This document shows, in pieces, positions 18,501 to 28,960 of a stretch of DNA of 64,000 nucleotides; position 1 is the stretch's first letter, and each line of letters starts with the position of its first letter. The DNA comes from Janthinobacterium lividum (GTDB taxonomy: Bacteria; Pseudomonadota; Gammaproteobacteria; Burkholderiales; Burkholderiaceae_D): the NCBI RefSeq assembly GCF_023509035.1, contig NZ_CP075583.1, forward strand, positions 4,464,001 to 4,528,000, written 5' to 3'. The notes below the pieces were generated by a model. The model made no database searches. It saw nothing but the letters and a program-made list of their open reading frames with translations, and was not told the DNA's origin. A program made the position numbers and the translations under genes.

Positions 18501-21500
18501 CCCTTGCCCGTCGCATAGGCGCCCTGCGACTGGTGCACGGCCAGGCTGCCCTTGTGGTTGGCCGTGATGCGCTCGCTGGCATTGAGCCTGACGTCGGCGA
18601 AGCCCAGGATCAGGCGCTGGGCTTCCGCCAGCGGGTCTGGTCGCGTGTCGGGCCCATAGCCGAACTCGATGCGGCGCGCACGCACGTCCAGCGTGCCGCT
18701 GCCCGTGCCGGCGCCGCCTGCCAGCACGGCGCCGGGCAGCGCTGCCGGGCCGGCCGTGCCGCCATTCCAGACGAGGGTATCGGTGACGATGCGCGCCGCC
18801 TCGCCCGCCTTGCCGCCGCCATACATGGCCGGCGTCGTCAGCGACAACTTGTCCAGCAGCGACTTGCCGCTGGCATCCATGGTGCTCAGGGTCGTGTCGC
18901 CATAGAAATTGAGCGACTGGGCGGCCGTCAGCGACAAGGTCTGCAAGGCCGGCGCACCCGTGCCGGCATCGCCGCGCAGCAGGCGGTCCAGGACCTCCTG
19001 GTTCAAGGTCAGCCCCGGCGGCAGGGGGCGCCGCGCGCGGCGGCCGCATCGAGCGCCTGCGCACTGCCCACGTTGATACCCCCGACCGCCAGGGTCAGAT
19101 GGCGTGTGCCGTAGCGCACGGCGTCGCCGAGCTCGAAGGCACTGCTGGTGGCAAAGGCGATCGAGCCTTCCGAGTACAGCGTGGTGGAACTGGCGCAGGC
19201 GGCTTGCGCGCACGTGCCGATGCGGATGCTGGCCGGCGTGCCCACGCTATTGTATTCCGGCGCCAGCATCTGCAGGCGGCCATTGGAAACGGCCAGCACG
19301 CCGCGGTAGCCGGACTGGTAGACGAAGCCGTCGTCGGCATCGAAGGCGGACTTGCCGCGCCCCAGCGTGCTGATGGCCGCACCCTGCTCGACCTTGATGC
19401 CGGCGCCCTGCTTTGCCACTGTTGAGTTGGCGATGAGCAATACTTCGGCTGCCGACAGCGACGCCCCGTCACGCACGGTGATGGCGCCGGCGGCCCCGCC
19501 ACTGGAGAAGTCGAGCAAGTTGCCGCCCTGGCCGTAGCGCACCACGGGCAAGCTGCCCAGCGACAGGCGCGCCGCGCCGACCGCGTTGACGTCAACGGCG
19601 CGCAGCGATACGGTGTCCATGTCGGCGACGGCCTGGCCAGCGGTCGCCAGCACTTCCAGATGCCCTCCGTCCATCGGGAAGGCCAGCGTGCCGCCATGTC
19701 CCTTGTCGGCGGGCTGAAAGCGGGCCTGGCCCTGAAAATGGAAATCGATGGCGTCGCCATTGCCTGGCATCAACTGGACCAGCATGGTCCGCGCATCCGC
19801 TTCCAGCATGGCGCGCGGCACGTCCAGCCTGGCCGCGTCGGCGCGCACAAAATCGGCATAGCTGGTTTCCCGGTACAGCGAATAACTGCGCAACACGCTG
19901 GCCGGCGTCACGATCAGCTGTCGCGACAGGGCGTCGCCGATGCCCGTGCCGGCCACGGACAGCCGGCCGCTGGCGGCCCAGGAACCATTGCGCATGGCAT
20001 TCGGCGCCAGCGGCGCGATGCCGGCCTGGCCATTGATCTCGACGCGGAAGGCGCCCGGCAGCAAGGCGTAGGTCGACGGCAGCAAGGTGTAGCTGCCGGC
20101 CGGCAAGCCAGGCACGCCGGCGCCTATCGTCACCTGCTGGCCCGGCACGGGCACACTGGCGCCGCGCTCGCCATCGGCGGGGGCCACCGGCGCCTGCGCG
20201 CCCGGCACGATCGCGTACACGGGATTGCTGGCCAGTTCAGGCAGGATAAAGCCGCCATTGGCCCGCGTCTGCACCAGCGGATGGTAGCGCGCATCGGTGG
20301 AGCCGCCGCGGCCGGCCACGAAGGCGGCGCCCAGCAACTGGCCGCCGCCCGACAGATCGAGCACGGCGCCCGGCTGCACGTCGACCGCGCGGCTCTTCAT
20401 CGCCAGTCCCACCTTCAGATTGGCCGTCGTGCCATACGTGCCACCCGCGCCCAGCAGGCTGACATCCTGGCCGTCGTAGCGCCAGCTGACGCCATCGGCC
20501 GTGCCGCCATACGGCAGCATCAGGCCGGCGCCGCTGACCGACGTCACGCTGCCTGGCAGGAAGCGCAAGGAACGCGTGTCCGACATGCTGGCGCCCGTAC
20601 TGGCGCCCAGCACGAGGCTGCCCAGCGGCGCCAGCAACACGCCGCCCTGCTCGATCGCGGCGGCGCCCAGGGTCAGCGCGCCGAAGGCGGAAGATGGCGG
20701 CAGCGGCGGCGCTGCGCCATCCGTGCCGGCGCGGCCTATGCGCAGCAGGCGCTGCTGCGCATAATCGCTGCCCCCGCCCAGGTAGCCGGCCCGCACGATG
20801 GCGCTGGCGCCCGTTGCCGGATAAATGCGGGCCGCCGTCAGCGACAGGTCGGCCGGCGTGTTCAGGACGGTATTCTGGCCGTTGACGGTGGCGCCCAGGA
20901 AGCGCAAGTCGCCCTGGCTGGCCAGTTCCACGCTGTCGAAGGCACGCCGGTCGAGCATCTTCGGCAGTCCTTGCGCGCGCTCCTTGCCGCCATGCGCACC
21001 CGTCGTCAGCACGTCGCGCACGTCGAGCAGCTGGCCTGCCTCCAGGCGCAAGGTACCTGCGGCCGGCTGCGCCGACACGCCACCCGTCACAGTGGGGCGT
21101 ATCTGGCCATCGCCCGTGCCGACGGCGCCGATGCCGGCCAGGCGCATGTACGGCGCCGCCAGCAGCACGCGCGTGGCCGCCGCCGCGCCGTCGGCCAGTA
21201 CCAGGGTGGGCGCATACAGATGCAGACTCTGGCCCAGCGACAGGGACAGGTCGCCATCGAAGCCAAGTATGCCGTTGCTGAGGATGGACAGATTGCCGAA
21301 GCCGCCAGCGGCCACCTGCGAGGCGGCCAGCGCCGCGTGGCCATACACGAACTGCGCGGCCGCCTGTTCCGGCTGCGTGCCGGCCAGCGTGCCGCCGGCC
21401 GGCTGCTGGCGCAGCATGAATTCGCGCGCCTGGCGCACGCGCGCGCCCGCTGTATCGCGGTACTGCGGCGTTTCCAGCGCCAGAGCGAGCGTGCCGCCGG

Positions 21501-24500
21501 CCGCGCCGGCGCCGCCCGCGCCGGCTTTCATCTGGCCGTCAAGGTACAGGCCGTTGTTCGACGCCAGCGCGATGCTGCCGCCACGGCTGGCCACTTGCGT
21601 TGTACCCAGGCCCGCCACGTCGAGCTGCGCCTGCGTGCCGGAAGCGTCAAGCAGCGCGCCTTCGCGCACGGCCACGAACAGGTGCGCCGCATCGGCCTTG
21701 CCCGTGGCATGGTCGAGCGTGCCGCCCACCACGATGCTGCCGCCGTCGCGTACCAGGCCATAGCGCTGGCCGCGTGCATCGACGGCCGTGGCGGCGCGCG
21801 CCGCCACGTCCAGCACGGCCCCGTCGCCGATCCAGATCGAGCGGCCATGCCCGGCGCCGTTGGTCACCTCGGCCGCCTGCACATCGCCCGCCATGCCTTC
21901 CAGCACGATCTTGCCGCCCCAGGCATTCAGGCGGCCATCGAGCGTCATCTGACCGATGCCGGCGACCGTGATCGACTGGCCAGGATCGACTTCCAGCATG
22001 GCGCCGCGGCCGATACGCGCCTGGACGCTGGCCATGTCCGCGCCGCCCGACACCTCCGCCACACCGGCCTGCAGCCGCAAGCTGGCGCCAAGGCGCTGCG
22101 TCAGCACGCCCTTCCTCGCGTCTTCGCGGTAGACGGGCGACAACCACGATTCCACCCCCGGCCCCACCACGCGCAGCAGCGGCATCGTCACGGCGACCTG
22201 CGCGCCGTCGGCCACCGTCAAGCCGCCGTTGCCGCCGATATCGTAGCGGGAAAAACCCTTGTCAAAAAAACCGCTGTCCAGCTGCAGCGTGTCGGCCGCT
22301 GCCTGCGCCGGTCCGCCGATCAGCACCTTCGCCGCGCGCACCTGCAGCGTGCCACCGCCCTCCATGCCCTGGCCCAGCAGCGCGCCATCGAAACCCAGGC
22401 TGGCCGTGCGATCGCTACCCTGCATGCGCGTTTCCAGCGTCACGTTGCCGCCCTTGCCGCCGCGTACCGCACCGCCAGCCAGCTCCGCCGCGCCCGAGCG
22501 CACGTCGATGCGGCTGTCCTGGCGCAGCAGCACGTCGCCGCTGCTGCGCAGGGAAACACTGCCGCCATGCCGGTATGCCAGCTTGGCGCCAGACAATGAT
22601 TCTTCCTCCTGCAGGAACTGGCTCCACAAGCCGCTGGCGTCCAGCGTCACGCCGCCGGCCACCTGCACGCCGGCCTTGCCGCCGGACGGTGCCTTCAGCA
22701 CGCTGTCCTCGATGCGGCCGTTGACAGCCTGCCGCAGGATATTGCCGATCTGGATGCCGCCCGCGTGCGCCGTCATGTCGGCATTCACCGCCACAGCGCT
22801 GCCGTACAGGGTAACGTTGCCACCGTCGGCTACCCGCACGGCGCCATTGACGGCGATCGTGTCCGTGGCGGCAATGCGGATGGCGCCCAGTTCGAAACCG
22901 TTCAGGCGTGCCGTATCGAGCACAAGGCGACCCTGGCGCGACGTTGGCAGCAGCGTGCTCAGGTCCAGGCCTGCGGCGATATCGTCCGCGCCGCCGGCCA
23001 GTTGTACGTCGCGCATGACGGCGCCCAGGCTGTCGTACGTCAGGCCCGTGCTCTTTTCGAACATGGGCACGGAGCGGCCGACGATCAGCTGGCCGCGTGT
23101 GGCGGCGGCCTTGTGCGACTGATGGTAGCCATCGACACCGGCCTGCGCCGCCTGCTGCTGGCCCGGGCCCTGGATGGCGCTGGCGTCGATCAGTCCTTCC
23201 AGCACGGCCGCCTGCGTGCCGATCACCAGCCGGCCGGCATCGCGCCCCACCGTATAACCGTTTTCCAGCCGCTGAAGCGGCGCGATCAGCGGACTGCGGT
23301 AGGAAGCCGTAGCGGACTCGCCCCAGCGCGCGTGCAGCTCTTCAAAGCCCCGGTACAGGCCCGTGTACAGCATGTCGCCGGGCGCGCGCGATGCTTCGTA
23401 CTGGCGCCCGTCGGCCCCATTCAGCCAGGTCTGGCGGATCGAGCCGCCTTCCACCCGCAAGGTGCCGCCCGACAGGTTGATGCTGGAACCGGCCTGCGTG
23501 ACAACGTCCTTGCCGCCAAAACTGAGCGTGCCGCCCTGCGCCATCCATTCTCCCACCGAGTGTCCCTGCATGCCCAGGTAGCCGCCCACCTCCAGCAAGC
23601 CGCCCGCCGTGTACCAGCGGTCACTGTCATAGCCGTTCGTTCCCTTGGGAACAAAGACGAGGCTGCGCCTGTCCAGCCAGATATCGCTGCTATTGAGCCC
23701 CTTGCCATCGCGGTTGCCTGGTGCGTCGCGCTGTTCGTTGCCTTGCACGTTGACCTTGACATTGTTGCTTTCCATGGCCAGCCTGACCCCGGCCGCGCCC
23801 GCCACGTCGATCCGCGCACCATCGCGCACCAGGCTGCGGCCGGCCGCATTGACGCTGATCTGCCCACCTGTGGCCAGCGTCAGCGACGCGCCCTGGAAAT
23901 CCACCGTGCCGGCGCTGTCGATGGCGATGCGCGACTGGTCGCGCCGGTCTGCCAGCGACTGCATGGACTCGGCGCCGGCCACGGCCGGGGCGCGCAAGCC
24001 GTCGCGCTGACTGTCGAGCGCCGTATTCCTCGCATCTTCCTCGATCAGGACGGCTGTCGTGGCACCCTGCCCCAACACCACGGCGGCCTGCTCGCCCAGC
24101 GCCTGCAGGTGCACCGTGCCGCGCGCATTGACGCTGGTGCTGGCCAGCAGCACGCCATCCTGGCGCACCTCGCGCCCGGCCAGGGTCACATCGCCTTCGC
24201 GCGCCTGGATCAGCCCCGAATTGGCAACCTTGCCTGTCGCACCCGCCACGCCGGACCGGGGCACAACCTCATTGCCACGCGTGGTGGACAGCGCATTGCC
24301 ATCCGTGCCCACGCCCTTGCGGATGACGAAGCTGTCGCCAGCGGCCAGCAGCGCCTGTCCCTTCGGCGCCAGGATCTCGCCGCCGTTATGCACCTCGGCG
24401 CCAGCCAGCAGCACATAACCGCCCCCCTCGGTGGAATTGGCGGGCGCGCGCGTGGCGAGGCGCGCGCCGCGCAGCACGTCGACCTTGCCCAGTGCATCGC

Positions 24501-25305
24501 TGATCGATGGCGCGCTGCCATTGCTGTAAATGCCGCGCTCGCGGAACTGCGCGTCACCTATGCCGGCGGCGGCAGCCACCAGGTTGCGCGTATCGACCTG
24601 GCTGGCGCCATCGAAGACGATACCGTTGCGGTTGACCAGCAGCACCGTGCCGTCGCCCTCGATGCGGCCCTGGATCTGGCTGGGACGCGCCAGCGGATCG
24701 TTGACCCGGTTCAGCACGGCCCAGTCCTTCTGCTGCTGGAAGGACAAGGTCGTATCCTTGCCGACATTAAACGTTTCCCAGTTCAGGATGGCCTTGTCGG
24801 CCGTCTGCCGCACCAGCACCGTCGTCTTGCCTCCCTGCACCGTCTGCACGGGCGCCTGGGCGTTGAGCCAGCCAGCCGTCAGGCTGTTGGCATCGATCTT
24901 CAGGCCCCCACTCACCAGACCATCGGGCGCGCCGGCCGCACCCTGGCGCGCCTGTGCCTGCGCCGCCTGCTGCGCAGCGATGGCGCGCGCGGCCAGATTC
25001 AGGTTGTTGAGCGAACGCTGTAACTGCTCGCCAGTCTGCGGGCCGGGCGCCGCCGGTCGTCCGGCCAGCGGCACGCCGCCGGGCTGCCGCCCCGTTTGCA
25101 CCGCTGTCGCCTGCGTCGCGCCCTTGCCGGCAAACCAGGCGCCGCTGAACGCCTGCTGCGCCTGCGCCTGCTGCACCGTGCCACCCGCCGCCAGCAGCAC
25201 GGCCACGGCATAGGCGAGTGGCGTAAGCCGCATGGCCGCTTGCGGCGCGGGCACGCGCAGCGTCTGTGTCATGGTCTTGCGCCGGGCAGTGTGAAACATG
25301 GTCAT
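12518..25305 (-). CDS. Giant filamentous-haemagglutinin (TpsA-like) adhesin 1, one frameshift as read
   Basis: A predicted secreted beta-helix protein of about 4,260 residues. The first ATG (25305) follows AGGAA by 9 bp. A signal peptide ends near AQAQQAFSG (about residue 51). The TPS/haemagglutination-activity domain has NWETFNVGKDTTLSFQQQ (175-192), DWAVLNRVNDP and the NPNGI-like motif NRNGI (225-229). Thousands of residues of degenerate G/A/V-rich repeats follow, and a conserved C-terminal region with GTIDAGEAGIRVSGNINLA as in FHA proteins annotated with DUF3739. The frame slips at five G (19024-19028): the 5' part stops at 19009 and the rest resumes as PPGLTLNQEVLDRLLRGD. One extra base restores one protein. 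C-x4-C pairs occur near 19193-19216, 16048-16068 and 15938-15958. No TpsB gene is adjacent. Confidence 0.85.
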
Positions 25306-25594
25306 GGCAATGATTTCCTGGAAAAATGAACGTGCTGGTTGGTCAGGGACGGCGCGCTGGAAATGCGCTGCTCATGACTGGGACGCATGGTGCCCGCCTA
25401 ACCCGCATTTATTTTTTTTGGCAGCGTACCCGGCCAGCCATGACCTGCCGAAGTACCCGGGCTTGCGATGGCGACGCGACCCCGCGCACATCCGCTTTCC
25501 AGAATCACGATTGAAGGCAACGCCGGGAGCGTGCCCATAGTTGAAGGTGATACTGTGGGTCCACGCCCCGCTTGATGCGCGCGTGTGACAGGGC

Positions 25595-26542
25595 CTAGCT
25601 GAGCAAGACCAGATTGCCAGGCAAGTAGGTGAGCCGGGCGCCGTACAGGTCGCGGATCAGTGCCAGGGCGACATCGAGCTTATCGATGGAAAACTGCGCC
25701 TGGACGCGGCGCATGCCCAGCTCTTCGCTTTGCAGGAAGATCCTGCCGGGCCGGTATCGGTTGAGCTCCTCGACCACCTGCGCCAGCGGCGTGTCATTGA
25801 AAAGCAGCAGGCCACGGCGCCAGGCCAGCACGGCATGGGAATCGGCGGGCGCGGCCAGGCGCAGCACGGCCGCGCCGTAGCGCAACTGCTGCGACGCGGA
25901 CAAGGTGGTGCGTTGCAGCGGGTGGTCGACCTCGACCCGGCCTTCCAGGCAGCTCAATTCCACGTCACCATCCGGAAGGCAGCGCACGTTGAAACTGGCG
26001 GCGCGCGCCTGCAGCCGCGCGCCGCCGGCCAGCACGGTACACGCCTCACGGCCACCCGTCACGATCTGCGCTTCACCGGCCAGCAATTCGATGAACGTGG
26101 CGTCATCCGCGCCGCGCAGGTTCAGGCGTGTCTGCGTATTCATGCGCACTTGTGCGCCGCCGGCCAGTGCCAGCTGGCGCTGCTCGCCCGTGCCCGTGCG
26201 ATAGTCGGCGGCCAGTTCGCCCACGGACGGCCACAGGGCCAGCGGCGGACGCAAGGCAAGCAGCGCCACGCCCGTGGCCAGCGCGCCGCCCAGGAAGGCG
26301 CGCCGGCCGCGCGACGGTGCGCGCATGGCCTGCTCGCGCGCCACCGCGGGCGCCGCCATGCGCAGGCCGCGCCACAGCTGCCCCAGTTCCCGCGCCGCCC
26401 GGGCGTGGCCGGGACTTTGCGCGCGCCAGCGGGCGAACGCCTGCGCATCGGCCTCGCTCGCCCGGCCCGAGCGCAGGCGCACCAGCCATTGCCTCGCCTG
26501 TTCCTCGATATCGCCGTCGCTGTCGTTGCTGTGTTGGGTCAT
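25595..26542 (-). CDS. FecR-family anti-sigma factor (module 1)
   Basis: A 315-residue inner-membrane regulator that would hold the upstream ECF sigma factor and receive a periplasmic signal. The cytosolic N-domain (about 12-60: EEQARQWLVRLRSGRASEAD, RWRAQSPGHARAARELGQLW) is typical. One membrane segment follows an RR pair (GRRAFLGGALATG, about 78-97), as in FecR proteins exported by Tat. The periplasmic FecR domain begins DYRTGTGEQRQLALAGGAQV. The C-terminal STN-like domain (about 245-315: FNDTPLAQVVEELNRYRPGR and YLPGNLVLL) should contact the STN protein. It follows the sigma gene by 14 bp. A 289-bp gap to the adhesin holds its leader; I found no clear promoter there. Confidence 0.92.
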   Translation of the reverse strand: MTQHSNDSDGDIEEQARQWLVRLRSGRASEADAQAFARWRAQSPGHARAARELGQLWRGLRMAAPAVAREQAMRAPSRGRRAFLGGALATGVALLALRPPLALWPSVGELAADYRTGTGEQRQLALAGGAQVRMNTQTRLNLRGADDATFIELLAGEAQIVTGGREACTVLAGGARLQARAASFNVRCLPDGDVELSCLEGRVEVDHPLQRTTLSASQQLRYGAAVLRLAAPADSHAVLAWRRGLLLFNDTPLAQVVEELNRYRPGRIFLQSEELGMRRVQAQFSIDKLDVALALIRDLYGARLTYLPGNLVLLS

Positions 26543-26556
26543 GATGAAGAATCGTA

Positions 26557-27099
26557 TCAGAAGCGGCGCGGGCCGCCACGGGCGGCCATGTCGGCCGGCG
26601 CGCCCACGTATTGCTGGCAATGTCGCAGGGCGTGCCGCAACTCTTTTTCCACCAGGCTCAGCGAAATATCCAGGCGCGCGGCGATCTCGCGATTGAGCTG
26701 GCCATCGATATGCGCCGCCAGCAGGATCTCGCGCTGGCGCGGCGTCAGCTGGCGCAGCGCCGCTTCGAGGGCGATGATCTCGCTGCGCGCCGCGACGATG
26801 CGTTCGGGATCGGCCAGTTCATCTTCCACGTCGAACAGGGCGTCGATATCGGCATCGTTCAATTTCCGGTGTTCGCGGCGGTACTGGTCGGTGGCGACGT
26901 TAACCGCCATCTGCAGCAGGTAGGCGTCGGGATTGCGCACGGCTGTATTGCCGGACATCGATTCCAGGCGCAGCCAGGTCTCCTGCAGGGCATCGGTCGC
27001 GCGCTCCCCGGTGCCGACGATGTATTCAAGCTTGCGGCGCAGCTGGCCATAGCGCGTCACCAGCACGCCGCGCAGGCGCGCGCGCAAGCTATCGGGCAT
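26557..27099 (-). CDS. ECF sigma factor, FecI-like (module 1)
   Basis: A 180-residue sigma factor with only regions 2 and 4. Region 2 includes ATDALQETWLRLESM and NPDAYLLQMAVNVATDQYRR (about 30-80). Region 4 (about 118-165) reads LTPRQREILLAAHIDGQ, EIAARLDISLSLVEKEL. The ATG at 27099 lies inside the end of the STN gene (11-bp overlap); the frame is open further upstream but non-family. It is expected to be inhibited by FecR just downstream and to activate the adhesin or its own operon. The target promoter is not proven. Confidence 0.9.
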   Translation of the reverse strand: MPDSLRARLRGVLVTRYGQLRRKLEYIVGTGERATDALQETWLRLESMSGNTAVRNPDAYLLQMAVNVATDQYRREHRKLNDADIDALFDVEDELADPERIVAARSEIIALEAALRQLTPRQREILLAAHIDGQLNREIAARLDISLSLVEKELRHALRHCQQYVGAPADMAARGGPRRF

Positions 27100-27820
27100 C
27101 AGCCTGGTCCTCAGCAGGCGCCGGCTGGCAGGCGCCGCCAGCGTCATCCGGACGCAGCAGAATGGTGATCGGCTGCGGCATGGCCGGCGGCGGCGGCTCG
27201 AATACCTGCGCACGCAAGCTGCGCGAGATCACGGCATCGCGCACCGGGCGTCCCGTGCTGCCCGCCTGTTTCAGCGTCGCCACGCTGCCCGACGCGGCGA
27301 TGCGCAAGCGTAGCGCCAGACGGTAGCTGCCGGGGCGTGTCAAGGCCGAGCGGCACAGGACGCGCAGCAATTGCGCCTGCACGCCGCTGACATAAGCGCC
27401 ATAATCGGCACCGTCCGCATGCACGGCATCGATGGCGTCCAGGGCGATGGCACCGGTTTCCGGTGACAGCGGCGGCGTAGCCGGGGTATCGCCGGAAGGC
27501 AGTTGAATGATGGCGGCATTCGCCGCCGGAAAACGCGCATGCAGGCCGGTGCCCGACAGCATGCGTTGCAGCGCCTCCGGCGCCGGAAAACTGCCTTGCA
27601 CGGCACTGCTGTAGCGCTGGCGCAGGGCGCCGCTGGGGGCCAGCACGGAAATCCCCGTGATCAGGCCATACGCCCTGAGCGCGTCGGCGAGCGGCTGGGC
27701 AGGAATCTGGAACGCATACAGCGGCGGCGCGGCGTGCGCCGTTCCTGTCGCGGCGAAGCCGGCCAGCAGCAGGCATCCGGCCAGCGCCAGCACACTGAGC
27801 GACGCCGGGCTTGCTGTCAT
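27089..27820 (-). CDS. Stand-alone STN plus TonB-C-like periplasmic signalling protein (module 1)
   Basis: A 243-residue exported protein. A signal peptide ends near TAHA-AP (about residue 30). The STN domain (about 33-105) has FQIPAQPLADALRAYGLITG, LQRMLSGTGLHARF and a final IIQL strand. The C-terminal part (about 150-230: GSYRLALRLRIAASGSVATL, GRPVRDAVISRSLRAQVFEP) looks like a TonB C-terminal domain. In FecA-type systems STN is fused to an outer-membrane barrel; here there is none, as in P. aeruginosa VreA. It is first in the sigma/FecR/adhesin module and overlaps the sigma gene. The ATG at 27820 has AGGA 11 bp upstream. Sensing through FecR's C-terminal domain is inferred. Confidence 0.8.
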   Translation of the reverse strand: MTASPASLSVLALAGCLLLAGFAATGTAHAAPPLYAFQIPAQPLADALRAYGLITGISVLAPSGALRQRYSSAVQGSFPAPEALQRMLSGTGLHARFPAANAAIIQLPSGDTPATPPLSPETGAIALDAIDAVHADGADYGAYVSGVQAQLLRVLCRSALTRPGSYRLALRLRIAASGSVATLKQAGSTGRPVRDAVISRSLRAQVFEPPPPAMPQPITILLRPDDAGGACQPAPAEDQADAR

Positions 27821-28252
27821 CACGCTATCGTCCTGTTCTCGAAATGGGGCTGTTGCCGACGGATAGTCCATCGACAGCAGCAGGCTACACGGCAAAAGTG
27901 ACACCCTCGTGACACGCCGGAACCGGCCGCCGCCTTCAGCCATTGCTCACCCCATGCGCATGCCCGCCGGCGCCTGCTGCTCGGCCCCGCTGCGCCTGAA
28001 AGATGGCGAGCACCTGGCCAGCGCCCTGCCCGGCTGCACCCATCTGCTCATCCGCAACGGCTTCCACAGCGATTTCTTCATCGCATAGGCGTCGCCGTGG
28101 CGGGCGCCATCGAAGCCATGCGCTGGAAAAAGCAAGGCAACGGCGGCGCCGGCGCCGGAAGGTCTACAATGGATGCGCACCTGTCCGCCGCGCTGTTATT
28201 CATTTGCAACTGCGCGGTTTCCTCCGTCGCCGTCACCTCAAGGAGTATCCGC
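27821..28252. other. Intergenic region between module 1 and an alpha/beta hydrolase
   Basis: A 432-bp stretch. It contains the conserved promoter block of the STN gene (27867-27916) on the minus strand. On the plus strand a 44-codon frame (27954-28088) ends GCTHLLIRNGFHSDFFIA; it might be the tail of a decayed hydrolase, but no motif proves it. AAGGAG at 28240-28245 serves the next gene. Nothing else stands out. Confidence 0.5.
27867..27916 (-). promoter_or_regulatory. Pho-box-like promoter block upstream of module 1
   Basis: On the coding strand GTGTCAC, 4 bp, GTGTCAC, then TTTT (27894-27915) form two 11-bp direct repeats, the geometry of a PhoB site (CTGTCAT repeats, 11-bp period). TAGCCT (27882-27887) lies 10 bp after the second TGTCAC as a possible -10. 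The 50-bp block matches the module 2 block (50810-50859) at 36 of 50 positions without gaps, far more than the surrounding non-coding DNA. Confidence 0.6.
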
Positions 28253-28951
28253 ATGAGCAAGCAAGCCACCATTGTCCTCGTCCACGGTTTCTGGGGCGGC
28301 GCCGCCCACTGGAGCCGCGTCATTGTCGAATTGCGGCGCCAGGGCCACACGGCCATCCGCGCCGTCGAACTGCCCTTGACGTCGCTGGCCGACGACGCCG
28401 AGCGCACGCGCAAGATGGTGGCGCAAGTCGATGGTCCGGTGTTGCTGGTAGGACATTCCTATGGCGGCGCCGTCATCAGCGTGGCCGGCAATGCGCCGAA
28501 TGTGGCGGGCCTCGTGTACATCGCCGCCTTCGCGCCCGACGCGGGCGAAAGCCCGGGCAGCATCACGCAGGAAAACCCGCCGCTGGGCGCGGCCAATCTG
28601 GAAGGCGACAGCGACGGCTACCTGTGGGTCAAGCCCGAGCAATACCATGACAGCTTTTGCCAGGACCTCGATGCGGAAGAAGGCGCCGTGCTGGGCGTGG
28701 TGCAGAAAGCGCCGCTGGCCAGTACCTTCGGCGACACCGTCAGCGACCCGGCCTGGAAGCATAAACCCAGCTGGTACCAGATTTCTACTGCCGACCGCAT
28801 GATTTCCCCCGTCAACCAGGAGCGCATGGCAGCGCGCCTGCAAGCGCGAAAAGTCATCACGCTGAACGCCAGCCACGCCTCGCTGGCCTCGCGTCCCGTG
28901 GAAGTGGCGGCGCTGATACTGGAAGCGGCTGGCGCGGTGGCTGGCGCGTAA
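28253..28951 (+). CDS. Alpha/beta hydrolase, hydroxynitrile-lyase/methylesterase-like
   Basis: A 232-residue cytosolic hydrolase. The oxyanion segment is IVLVHGFWGGAAHW, the nucleophile Ser69 sits in VGHSYGGAV, and a late His is in NASHASLASRP. Family length and the compact cap resemble plant-esterase-like (HNL/MES) alpha/beta hydrolases found in many bacteria. The ATG at 28253 follows AAGGAG by 7 bp; the frame is open upstream but lacks support there. It converges on corA with only 9 bp between stops. Substrate unknown. Confidence 0.88.
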   Translation: MSKQATIVLVHGFWGGAAHWSRVIVELRRQGHTAIRAVELPLTSLADDAERTRKMVAQVDGPVLLVGHSYGGAVISVAGNAPNVAGLVYIAAFAPDAGESPGSITQENPPLGAANLEGDSDGYLWVKPEQYHDSFCQDLDAEEGAVLGVVQKAPLASTFGDTVSDPAWKHKPSWYQISTADRMISPVNQERMAARLQARKVITLNASHASLASRPVEVAALILEAAGAVAGA

Positions 28952-28960
28952 GCCTGCTGG

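Noticed and set aside
14351..19114. Very long plus-strand open frame opposite adhesin 1
   Set aside because: Repeats and high GC create antisense open frames. It is Arg/Gln/His/Ala-rich without domains or a ribosome site.
25409..25420. A/T run upstream of adhesin 1 as a promoter
   Set aside because: The run of T and A has no paired -35/-10 and no counterpart at the same distance in module 2.
27954..28088. 44-codon plus-strand frame ending in GFHSDFFIA
   Set aside because: Possibly a hydrolase tail, but too short and with no catalytic motif or ribosome site to call a gene.
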